From positions 1,054,001 through 1,118,000 of the forward strand of contig NZ_PCOC01000001.1 in assembly GCF_002975205.1 (NCBI RefSeq): a stretch of DNA of 64,000 nt, written 5' to 3'. Below are positions 27,082 through 34,340 of the stretch, one piece after another. The DNA is from Ochrobactrum vermis (GTDB taxonomy: Bacteria; Pseudomonadota; Alphaproteobacteria; Rhizobiales; Rhizobiaceae). Each line of letters starts with the position of its first letter. The first letter of the stretch is position 1. The position numbers and the translations under genes were made by a program. The notes under the pieces are model-generated. The model saw only the letters and a list, made by a program, of their open reading frames with translations. It made no database searches and was not told where the DNA came from.

Positions 27082-28758
27082 ATGGCCCGATCCAATACTA
27101 CGGAACTCGTCTTTCTGCCGCTTGGCGGCGTGGGCGAAATCGGCATGAATTTGGCCATGTACGGCTTCGGTCCTGCGGATAACCGTGAATGGCTGGTCGT
27201 GGATATGGGCGTGAGTTTCGCAGGGCCGGAACAGCCGGGCGCCGATCTCATCCTGCCGGATATACGTTATCTGGAGGCCGAAAAGAACAATCTGCGCGGC
27301 ATCGTTATCACGCATGCGCATGAAGACCATTTCGGCGCCTTGCTTGATCTGTGGCCGCGCCTGAAGGTTCCGGTCTATGCAACGCCATTCACTGCCGGTC
27401 TGCTCGAGGCGAAGCGGCAGTCGGAACACGGCGCGCCTGAAATTCCGATCACGATCTACAAGGCGGGCGAGAAATTTGAAGTCGGCCCCTTCAAGATTGA
27501 AGCTGTCGCGGTAACCCACTCAATTCCTGAGCCGGTTTCGCTGGCCATTACCACACCGCTTGGCACCGTTGTTCATACGGGTGACTGGAAGATGGACCCG
27601 GAACCGTCGCTCGGTCCGGTTATCGACGAGGCGCGTTTCCGTGCCATCGGCGAAGCGGGTGTGCTGGCGCTGATCTGCGACTCCACCAATGCGCTGCGCG
27701 AGGGCGAGTCCCCTTCGGAACGTCAGGTAGGGGAAAGCCTGCGTGAATTGATTGAAAATGCACGCGGTCGCGTGGCCGTCACGACCTTCTCTTCGAATGT
27801 CGGTCGTATCCGGTCGATTGCCGAAGCCGCGCGCGACGCGGGCCGACAGGTTCTGGTGGTGGGGCGTTCGATGAAACGTGCCATCTCTGTTGCGACCGAG
27901 CTTGGCTATATGGAAGGCTTGCCGGAATATCTCAGCGAAGAGGATTACGGCTATATTCCGCGCGAAAACGTGGTGATGATCCTGACCGGCAGTCAGGGCG
28001 AGCCGCGTGCGGCACTGGCAAAGCTGGCGCGTGACGAAATGCGCAGCCTCGCGCTGACGGCGGGCGATACGGTCATCTACTCATCGCGCGCCATTCCGGG
28101 CAATGAGAAGGCCATTCTCGACATCAAGAACCGCCTGATTGATCGCGGCATCAAGATCATTGGTGATGAGGACGCATTGGTTCATGTGTCGGGCCATCCG
28201 CGACGCAATGAATTGCGCCGCATGTATTCCTGGGTTCGTCCGCAAATTCTGGTGCCTGTGCATGGCGAAGCCGCTCATCTCGTTGCCCAAGGTTCGCTTG
28301 GCACGATGGAGGGCATCGAGCAGGTCGCGCAGGTGCGTGACGGCGACATCCTGCGTCTGGCACCCGGCAAGGCCGAGATTATCGATGAAGCGCCTGTCGG
28401 CCGGATCTATAAGGACGGCAAGCTGATCGGCGACGAGGAAGAAATTGGCATGGTCGAGCGCCGCAAGCTCGCCTATGTGGGGCATGTCGCCGTTTCGGTA
28501 TTGCTGGACCGTGAACACAAGATCATCGATGAGCCCGATCTCGTGACTTTCGGTGTGCCGGAGGAAAACGCACAGGGCGATCTGCTGGAAGACATCCTGC
28601 TGGATGCAACCATCGAGGCAATCGACAGCATCCCGCGCGTTCGCCGCAAGGATATCGAGCTTGTCCGGGAGTCCGTGCGCCGTGCCGTTCGCGCTGCGGC
28701 AAATGAAGCATGGGGCAAAAAGCCGGTGGTGACCGTATTCGTGAATAGGATACGGTAA
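27082..28758 (+). CDS. rnj: Ribonuclease J
   Basis: This 558-residue metallo-beta-lactamase/beta-CASP nuclease matures and degrades RNA (endonuclease and 5'-3' exonuclease activity). Zinc-site motifs are ITHAHEDHFGAL (HxHxDH), CDSTNAL and HVSGHPRRNE near the beta-CASP/KH boundary. The start is ATG 27082 with GAGGAAATTTC before it. The open frame 26 codons upstream lies in the intergenic repeat and is rejected. It is followed by mce and a DUF1467 gene in a probable operon. Confidence 0.96.
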   Translation: MARSNTTELVFLPLGGVGEIGMNLAMYGFGPADNREWLVVDMGVSFAGPEQPGADLILPDIRYLEAEKNNLRGIVITHAHEDHFGALLDLWPRLKVPVYATPFTAGLLEAKRQSEHGAPEIPITIYKAGEKFEVGPFKIEAVAVTHSIPEPVSLAITTPLGTVVHTGDWKMDPEPSLGPVIDEARFRAIGEAGVLALICDSTNALREGESPSERQVGESLRELIENARGRVAVTTFSSNVGRIRSIAEAARDAGRQVLVVGRSMKRAISVATELGYMEGLPEYLSEEDYGYIPRENVVMILTGSQGEPRAALAKLARDEMRSLALTAGDTVIYSSRAIPGNEKAILDIKNRLIDRGIKIIGDEDALVHVSGHPRRNELRRMYSWVRPQILVPVHGEAAHLVAQGSLGTMEGIEQVAQVRDGDILRLAPGKAEIIDEAPVGRIYKDGKLIGDEEEIGMVERRKLAYVGHVAVSVLLDREHKIIDEPDLVTFGVPEENAQGDLLEDILLDATIEAIDSIPRVRRKDIELVRESVRRAVRAAANEAWGKKPVVTVFVNRIR

Positions 28759-28797
28759 CTACATAAATCTGTGGAATGACCGGCATGGGAGGTGCTG

Positions 28798-29202
28798 ATG
28801 CTCGAACGCTTGAACCACGTGGCGATTGCCGTTCCGGATATTGATGCCGCAGCAGCGCTGTATCGCGGCAAGCTCGGTGCGAAAGTCACCGAGCCGCAAG
28901 CACTGCCCGAACATGGCGTAACCGTGGTTTTCATCGACGTCAGCAACACCAAGATCGAATTGCTGGAGCCGTTGGGTGAGGGGTCACCCATTACAGCCTT
29001 TCTGGAAAAGAACCCTTCCGGCGGGATGCACCACCTTTGCTATGAGGTCGCGGACATAATCGCCGCTCGCGACCGCCTCAAGGCGGAAGGCGCGCGTATC
29101 CTTGGCGACGGCGAGCCGAAAATCGGCGCCCACGGCAAACGGGTTCTGTTCCTGCATCCCAAGGATTTCAACGGTACGCTGATCGAACTGGAAGAGGTAT
29201 AA
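28798..29202 (+). CDS. mce: Methylmalonyl-CoA epimerase
   Basis: This 134-residue VOC-fold enzyme interconverts (S)- and (R)-methylmalonyl-CoA in propionyl-CoA metabolism. LNHVAIAVPDIDAAAALY at the start and MHHLCYEVADI in the second module supply metal-binding His residues. The C-terminal VLFLHPKDFNGTLIELEE carries the Glu ligand. ATG 28798 follows GGGAGGTGCTG; a GTG two codons upstream lies inside that ribosome site. It ends 2 bp before the next gene. Confidence 0.95.
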   Translation: MLERLNHVAIAVPDIDAAAALYRGKLGAKVTEPQALPEHGVTVVFIDVSNTKIELLEPLGEGSPITAFLEKNPSGGMHHLCYEVADIIAARDRLKAEGARILGDGEPKIGAHGKRVLFLHPKDFNGTLIELEEV

Positions 29203-29204
29203 TC

Positions 29205-29474
29205 ATGTCTCTGGTTTCAGGCATCGCGATTTATTTCGTCATCTGGTGGACAACACTCTTTGCGTTGCTGCCGGTTGGATTGCGCACACAGGCCGAAGAG
29301 AACGAAGTGACTTTGGGCACTGTGGCCAGCGCCCCGGCGAAACCGCGCATCGGTCGTGCGTTTCTGCGGACAACCATTGTCGCAACGCTTATTTTCGCGC
29401 TCTATTATTATATGACGCAGATCAGCGGTTTCGGCCTTGATGATATTCCACATTTCTTTCCGGATCTGACCTGA
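29205..29474 (+). CDS. DUF1467 family membrane protein
   Basis: This 89-residue protein has two transmembrane segments: residues about 5-24 (GIAIYFVIWWTTLFALLPVG) and about 60-80. GLRTQAEENEVTLGTVASAPAKPR between them is the characteristic DUF1467 loop. The function is unknown, but its position between mce and proS is typical for Rhizobiales. It starts 2 bp after mce and is followed by an intrinsic terminator, so it closes the operon. Confidence 0.92.
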   Translation: MSLVSGIAIYFVIWWTTLFALLPVGLRTQAEENEVTLGTVASAPAKPRIGRAFLRTTIVATLIFALYYYMTQISGFGLDDIPHFFPDLT

Positions 29475-29505
29475 TCCGTCTGCGTCAATTTCGGTATGGA
29501 TTTTG

Positions 29506-29537
29506 AGGCTGCCTAGAAAATAGGCAGCCTTTCTTTT
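29506..29537 (+). terminator. Intrinsic terminator after the rnj-mce-DUF1467 unit
   Basis: AGGCTGCCTA and TAGGCAGCCT form a perfect 10-bp stem with loop GAAAA, followed by TTCTTTT. Confidence 0.9.
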
Positions 29538-29808
29538 GTATAAAGAAAAGTGGACATATCTATCAAAAGTTGTATCAGGCATTGAGCATACGGGCGTAAC
29601 TTATTGAATTTTCGACACTGCGCAACCTTGTGTCATTTGTGGCGTTGATGCTCCGCCGCATAGAATATCCTTCAAATAAATCGATTTATACTTAAGTGAA
29701 ATTTAATACTTGAATGCCCGAAAGGCATCTGGATAAATCCTACAAAATCAATGTGTTATTGCGAGCTATAAAACAGCCAAATCGCGGAAAGCGTGGGTGG
29801 ACTATAAG
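29538..29808. other. AT-rich intergenic stretch, no gene recognised
   Basis: The sequence between the terminator and the predicted small RNA has many stop codons in all frames and is AT-rich around 29680-29720. No promoter or gene is assigned. Confidence 0.4.
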
Positions 29809-29961
29809 TGCAAAAAAAAAGCAAGGCTTTCGCCTTGCTAATCAAATACGCGTTCGATCCGTTTCCATTTGACTGGCGGCTGCGAAATTCGCGCCTGGAT
29901 CCATCCTCCCAAGACTTTGACCGCGTGAAACCAACGGTTTTATTCCGTTGTTGCTCTTATG
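29809..29961 (-). ncRNA. Predicted small RNA with intrinsic terminator
   Basis: On the minus strand a GCAAGGC-GAAA-GCCTTGC hairpin (29838-29821) is followed at once by nine T residues (29820-29812), an excellent intrinsic terminator with no gene to serve. A matching promoter lies about 150 bases upstream (29968-29996). The transcript would include a GGGAGG element and a second hairpin around AACGG...CCGTT. A 20-codon frame beginning at the ATG right after GGGAGG ends just before the terminator, but spacing is too short for normal initiation. Family unknown. Confidence 0.55.
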
Positions 29962-29967
29962 CTGAAA

Positions 29968-29996
29968 AAAATAGCGAACTGCACAGCTTTTGTCAC
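29968..29996 (-). promoter_or_regulatory. Predicted promoter of the small RNA
   Basis: Minus-strand GTGACA (29996-29991) and TATTTT (29973-29968) are separated by exactly 17 bases, placing the start near 29961. The boxes match the sigma-70 consensus at 5 of 6 and 4 of 6 positions. Confidence 0.45.
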
Positions 29997-30277
29997 GAAA
30001 AATCTTCTATGACGTCATATTTCTTTCGCAAATTTTCCTCAGAGAGAGTGATATATCTGTAATATATTGAAAATGAATGTGAATCTGGAGGCTGCATTTT
30101 GCGTTGCTGGTCCATTCGACGGGCAATCGCGACTGTGGATGGGGGAATCCGCTATCATGAAAGCTTTTTCAGGCGGGTTTCCAACCGGTGTATAACCCGG
30201 TAAGAAACCGACAAATATGCTTAATTTTTGCCTGATTCTTGAAGCACTCAGGCAGTCCCTCTTGATTGGTGGTTACG
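29997..30277. other. proS upstream region with an inverted repeat
   Basis: GGTTTC (30177-30182) and GAAACC (30205-30210) bracket ACCGGT and ACCCGGT, forming a possible hairpin. It overlaps the end of a 12-codon frame starting ATGAAAGC at 30158 after GGGGGAATCC. This could be a proS leader, but no run of U follows and the link to proS is speculative. Confidence 0.3.
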
Positions 30278-31606
30278 ATGCGTCTGTCGCGGTATTTTTT
30301 GCCTATTCTGAAGGAAAACCCCAAGGAGGCGGAAATCGTCTCCCACAGGTTGATGCTGCGTTCGGGCATGATCCGTCAACAGTCGGCCGGCATCTATTCC
30401 TGGCTGCCGATCGGTCTGAAGGTTCTCAACAAGGTTTGCGATATCATTCGCGAAGAGCAGAACCGTGCAGGCGCCAATGAAATCCTGATGCCGACCATCC
30501 AGTCCGCCGACCTGTGGCGCGAAAGCGGTCGCTACGATGCCTATGGCAAGGAAATGCTGCGCATTCAGGATCGCCAGGAGCGTGATATGCTCTTCGGCCC
30601 GACCAATGAAGAAATGGTCACCGACATTTTCCGCTCCTATGTGCGCTCCTACAAGGATCTGCCGCTCAATCTCTACCACATCCAGTGGAAGTTCCGTGAT
30701 GAAGTGCGCCCGCGTTTCGGCGTCATGCGCTCGCGCGAGTTCCTGATGAAGGACGCCTATTCGTTCGACCTCGACTATGAGGGCGCGAAGATGGCTTACT
30801 ATCGCATGTTCGTGTCTTATCTGCGCACCTTCGCGCGTGTTGGCCTGCAGGCGATCCCGATGCGCGCCGATACCGGCCCCATCGGCGGTGATCTGTCGCA
30901 CGAATTCATCATTCTGGCGGAAACCGGTGAAAGCCAGGTCTTCTGCGACAAGGCCTATCTGGATCTGGCCGTGCCGGGCGCGGACACCGATTTCCGCAAC
31001 GATGCGCAGCTGACCGATATCGTCACGCGCTGGACGACGCCTTATGCGGCGACCGAGGAAATGCATGACGAGGCCGACTGGGCCAAGGTCAAGGCAGACG
31101 ATCAGGTTTCGGCACGCGGTATCGAAGTCGGCCACATCTTCCATTTCGGCACCAAATATTCCGAACCGATGGGTGCGAAGGTGCAGGGTCCGGATGGCAA
31201 GGAACATCTTGTTTCCATGGGTTCCTATGGTATCGGCCCGTCGCGTCTTGTCGCGGCAGCCATCGAAGCCTTCCATGACGATGCAGGCATCATCTGGCCG
31301 AAGGCTATTGCGCCGTTCGGTGCCGGTATCGTCAACATGAAGCCGGGCGATGAAGGTTGCGACAGCGTCAGCGAGAAGATTTACGAAGCACTGACCAATG
31401 CAGGCATTGATCCTCTGCTCGACGATACGGATGACCGTCCGGGCGCGAAATTTGCCACGATGGACCTGATCGGCTTGCCGACGCAGGTGATCGTCGGCCC
31501 GCGTGGCGTCGCTGCCGGTGAAGTCGAAATCAAGGATCGCAAGACCGGCGAACGCCAGACTCTGAGCGTTGAAGCCGCAATCAACCTGTTGACGGCAGAA
31601 GCATGA
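30278..31606 (+). CDS. proS: Prolyl-tRNA synthetase, short alphaproteobacterial type
   Basis: This 442-residue class II synthetase charges tRNA-Pro. Motif 2 and 3 regions are visible ([29 protein letters not shown], and [15 protein letters not shown]), with an anticodon-binding domain at the C-terminus. It is about 130 residues shorter than E. coli ProRS because the insertion (editing) domain is missing, as in many alphaproteobacteria. The ribosome site is weak (GGTGG). The stop overlaps the start of lolC by 4 bases (ATGA). Confidence 0.96.
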   Translation: MRLSRYFLPILKENPKEAEIVSHRLMLRSGMIRQQSAGIYSWLPIGLKVLNKVCDIIREEQNRAGANEILMPTIQSADLWRESGRYDAYGKEMLRIQDRQERDMLFGPTNEEMVTDIFRSYVRSYKDLPLNLYHIQWKFRDEVRPRFGVMRSREFLMKDAYSFDLDYEGAKMAYYRMFVSYLRTFARVGLQAIPMRADTGPIGGDLSHEFIILAETGESQVFCDKAYLDLAVPGADTDFRNDAQLTDIVTRWTTPYAATEEMHDEADWAKVKADDQVSARGIEVGHIFHFGTKYSEPMGAKVQGPDGKEHLVSMGSYGIGPSRLVAAAIEAFHDDAGIIWPKAIAPFGAGIVNMKPGDEGCDSVSEKIYEALTNAGIDPLLDDTDDRPGAKFATMDLIGLPTQVIVGPRGVAAGEVEIKDRKTGERQTLSVEAAINLLTAEA

Positions 31607-32919
31607 GCAACGCGGCGGCAGCAAAATCCGGGGATCAGGCAAAGGTAGCGCAGAAGGCTCCGAAGTCTGGTCCATTCTCGGCTTTCGAACGGATGATCGC
31701 ATGGCGATATCTGCGTGCGCGCCGCCGCGAGACTTTCATCTCGGTCATTGCCGGGTTTTCCTTCACAGGTATCATGCTGGGCGTGGCGACCCTTATCATC
31801 GTCATGGCGGTGATGAACGGCTTCCGCGCCGAGCTTCTGACGCGAATTCTTGGCATTAACGGCCATCTCATCATGCAGCCGATCGATCGCCCGCTGGATG
31901 ACTACGCCGATCTCATCAAGCGGATCGACGGTATTTCCGGCATCAAGTTTGCCATTCCCGTTGTGGAAGGGCAGGCGCTTGTTCAGGGCAATATCGGTGC
32001 TGGAACCGGCGCACTGGTGCGGGGCCTGCGTGAAGAAGACCTCGACAAGCTCAAGCTTGTTTCCGGTAATATTCGTCAGGGCACGCTAAAGGGCTTCGAT
32101 CAGAGCGGCGGTGTCGCCATCGGGACCCGCATGGCGGAGAATCTCGGTCTTTCCATCGGCGATACGCTGCGGGTGATTTCCCCGGATGGCGATGTGACCC
32201 CGTTCGGCGTCAATCCGCGTGTGAAAGCCTATCCGATTGTGGCGATCTTCGAGATCGGCATGTCGGAATATGACTCGTCGATTGTCATGATGCCGCTTTC
32301 CGAAGCACAGCTTTTCTTCAATCAGGAAGGCAAGGTGCAATCGCTTGAGATCTTTGTCGATAATCCCGACAAGGTGGATACGATGCGCGCGCCGGTGGAA
32401 GAGGCTGCGGGACGTCAGCTCTCGCTTGTCGACTGGCGCCAGCGCAACCAGACTTTCTTCTCCGCTCTGGAAGTCGAACGCAATGTCATGTTCATGATCC
32501 TGACGCTCATCGTCCTCGTTGCGGCGCTGAACATCATTTCCGGTCTCATCATGCTGGTGAAGGACAAGGGGCACGATATTGCGATCCTGCGAACCATGGG
32601 GGCAACCCGTGGCGCCGTGATGCGAATATTCCTGATGACGGGTGCTGCCATCGGCGTTACCGGCACTGTGGCCGGTGTTGTTCTGGGCGTTGTCGTCTGC
32701 CTCAATGTCGAGCGTCTGCGCGAGTTCTTCTCGTGGCTTTCGGGCACGACGCTCTTCAATCCGGAACTTTACTTCCTGAGCCAGTTGCCTGCGAAGATGG
32801 ACCCGGGCGAAACGATTTCCGTTATCGTCATGGCTCTGGTGCTTTCATTCATCGCCACCATTTTCCCGGCCTGGCGCGCTGCCAAGCTCGATCCGGTCGA
32901 AGCATTGAGGTACGAATAA
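31603..32919 (+). CDS. lolC: Lipoprotein-releasing ABC transporter permease
   Basis: This 438-residue inner-membrane permease belongs to the LolC/LolE family and extracts outer-membrane lipoproteins for handover to LolA. One transmembrane helix lies near residues 40-65 ([24 protein letters not shown]), then a large periplasmic domain, then three C-terminal helices of the FtsX type ending [18 protein letters not shown]. Alphaproteobacteria usually have a single permease acting as a homodimer (LolF-like), so the symbol is approximate. The ATPase gene lolD starts immediately after the stop. Confidence 0.93.
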   Translation: MSNAAAAKSGDQAKVAQKAPKSGPFSAFERMIAWRYLRARRRETFISVIAGFSFTGIMLGVATLIIVMAVMNGFRAELLTRILGINGHLIMQPIDRPLDDYADLIKRIDGISGIKFAIPVVEGQALVQGNIGAGTGALVRGLREEDLDKLKLVSGNIRQGTLKGFDQSGGVAIGTRMAENLGLSIGDTLRVISPDGDVTPFGVNPRVKAYPIVAIFEIGMSEYDSSIVMMPLSEAQLFFNQEGKVQSLEIFVDNPDKVDTMRAPVEEAAGRQLSLVDWRQRNQTFFSALEVERNVMFMILTLIVLVAALNIISGLIMLVKDKGHDIAILRTMGATRGAVMRIFLMTGAAIGVTGTVAGVVLGVVVCLNVERLREFFSWLSGTTLFNPELYFLSQLPAKMDPGETISVIVMALVLSFIATIFPAWRAAKLDPVEALRYE

Positions 32920-33603
32920 ATGGCGGCTGAAATCATCATGCGGCTGGAGCGTGTCGGCCGCGCCTATAAGGAAGTCGACCGTGAACTGGTCATTCTGAAG
33001 GATGCCGATTTCACGCTTCGTCGTGGAGAAATGGTTGCTCTTGTCGCGCCATCGGGCGCGGGCAAGTCGACGTTGTTGCACACGGCGGGCCTTCTGGAGC
33101 GTCCCGACACAGGCGAAGTCTTTCTCGACGGGCGGTCCTGCAGCAAATTGTCTGACGACGAGCGCACGGCTGTGCGCCGCAACGACGTCGGTTTTGTCTA
33201 TCAGTTCCATCATCTCCTGCCGGAATTCTCCGCACTGGAGAATGTGATGATGCCGCAGATGATCCGCGGGCTTTCGAAGAAGGCAGCGGCGGAGCGGGCG
33301 CAGCAACTTCTTGAATATATGAAGATCGGCAAGCGGGCCTCCCATCGTCCTTCGGAACTTTCGGGCGGTGAACAGCAGCGCGTCGCCATTGCGCGTGCCG
33401 TTGCCAATGCGCCGCTTGTCCTTCTGGCAGACGAACCGACCGGCAACCTTGATCCGACGACATCGTCTTATGTCTTCGGCGCTCTGGAGGCTCTGGTACG
33501 GCAGTCGGGGCTTGCCGCCCTGATCGCAACCCATAATCATGAACTTGCTCGCCGCATGGACAGGCGCGTGACATTGCAGGACGGCAAGGTCGTAGATCTA
33601 TAA
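32920..33603 (+). CDS. lolD: Lipoprotein-releasing ABC transporter ATP-binding protein
   Basis: This 227-residue ATPase energises the lipoprotein exporter. The Walker A motif is APSGAGKST, the ABC signature is [14 protein letters not shown], Walker B is [13 protein letters not shown] and the switch His lies in [29 protein letters not shown] is a LolD-family hallmark. It starts directly at the lolC stop with no gap. No obvious terminator follows; a palindromic repeat lies at 33637-33689. Confidence 0.96.
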   Translation: MAAEIIMRLERVGRAYKEVDRELVILKDADFTLRRGEMVALVAPSGAGKSTLLHTAGLLERPDTGEVFLDGRSCSKLSDDERTAVRRNDVGFVYQFHHLLPEFSALENVMMPQMIRGLSKKAAAERAQQLLEYMKIGKRASHRPSELSGGEQQRVAIARAVANAPLVLLADEPTGNLDPTTSSYVFGALEALVRQSGLAALIATHNHELARRMDRRVTLQDGKVVDL

Positions 33604-33636
33604 GGCCTGTCGCCATTGCCCGAGCACCATTGCCCT

Positions 33637-33689
33637 CGCACCTCATCCTGAGGAGCCGCTGAAAGCGGCGTCTCGAAGGACGGGGTGCG
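33637..33689. repeat. Palindromic repeat, CTCATCCTGAGGAG type
   Basis: CGCACCTCATCCTGAGGAGC pairs across a short centre (CGCTGAAAGCG) with GTCTCGAAGGACGGGGTGCG. This type (CTCATCCTGAGGAG...CTCGAAGGA) is widespread between genes in Rhizobiales (established knowledge). It may act as an mRNA end for lolD. The rest of 33690-33850 holds no recognised gene. Confidence 0.75.
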
Positions 33690-33861
33690 CAGTTGCTGAA
33701 TAGGGGCTCATTTCTCCCGGATCCACGGCGTCCCTCGGTGACGCATCGTCGCGATACTCTCACCATCGGCTTATCGCCTCCGCAGGCTTCCGTCTGCGGT
33801 TGTATATTCACTATTCGTAAACCCTAAAATGAATGTCGTGCCGGAACAGGTGTTGACTTTG

Positions 33862-33876
33862 GAACAAAAATAGAAC
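33862..33876 (+). promoter_or_regulatory. Alphaproteobacterial LexA box (GAAC-N7-GAAC)
   Basis: GAACAAAAATAGAAC fits the alphaproteobacterial SOS box GTTC-N7-GTTC read in the opposite direction. It lies just after TTGACT (33853-33858) and inside the spacer of a possible TTGGAA/ATAAAC promoter, where a repressor would block RNA polymerase. It is 38 bases upstream of the small gene at 33915. Confidence 0.65.
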
Positions 33877-33914
33877 AAAAAATAAACATACGTGAACAAA
33901 GAGGAGTTTCCAAC

Positions 33915-34001
33915 ATGACCGATCTCGTCCACGACGTTCTGTCTTTCATTTCGGTAAGCCTGTTCATCGCAACTTTCGCCATATGGGTGAGCGTGATCTG
34001 A
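33915..34001 (+). CDS. Predicted SOS-controlled membrane peptide (28 residues)
   Basis: ATG 33915 follows AAGAGGAGTTTCCAAC, a strong ribosome site. The peptide starts MTDLVHDVL and continues as one hydrophobic helix (FISVSLFIATFAIWVSV, residues about 11-27), ending at TGA 34001. Size, single membrane span and LexA-type operator resemble Caulobacter SidA, a 29-residue SOS-induced division inhibitor. That is an analogy, not a homology claim. A weak hairpin (34019-34049) follows and could end the transcript. It lies between lolD and dnaE, too short for usual gene finders. Confidence 0.6.
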   Translation: MTDLVHDVLSFISVSLFIATFAIWVSVI

Positions 34002-34220
34002 GTGTTTGAACAAGAAAACGCCAGGCCATTCAAAGCAAGGCATGGCGAATTTTGGATCAGGCGCTGACCATACAGCGGGTTCTTCTGTGAACCCGCAACG
34101 AGGTGGCGATAGTCTTACTGGACATCGCCATATCAATCCCCGAAACTGATGCTATCAGGCGACAGAGTCGCCAGCCGCGATGGGCCATAAATATGGTCCG
34201 TCACTGAAGCAATGTGCTAT
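34002..34220. other. Intergenic, two hairpins, no gene recognised
   Basis: CGCCAGGCC...GGCATGGCG (34019-34049, followed by AATTTT) may be the terminator of the small peptide gene. GCGGGTTC...GAACCCGC (34075-34096) is a perfect 8-bp stem without a T run. No coding frame is supported. Confidence 0.45.
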
Positions 34221-34320
34221 CAGGCGGCTACAGCTTCGGCCCGAAAATTGGAATCGATTTTCGGCAAGCACGATGCGAAGATTTAGAGCACCGGATGTAT
34301 GTCCATCCAGGTGGCTCGGC
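34221..34320 (+). repeat. Intergenic repeat, GGCTACAGC...TCGGCCCGAAAAT type
   Basis: This starts GGCTACAGCTTCGGCCCGAA and includes the hairpin CGAAAATTGGAATCGATTTTCG, then TTAGAGCAC and a second hairpin GGATGTATGTCCATCC. Relatives lie at 52001-52102 and 52941-53041. Its end abuts the dnaE start region, so a dnaE start at 34299 would lie inside the repeat. Confidence 0.75.
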
Positions 34321-34340
34321 AGATGATCGGGGTCGATGGA

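Noticed and set aside
29808..30062. 84-residue plus-strand frame in the sRNA region
   Set aside because: It starts in a poly-A/T terminator tract, has no ribosome site, and composition is non-coding.
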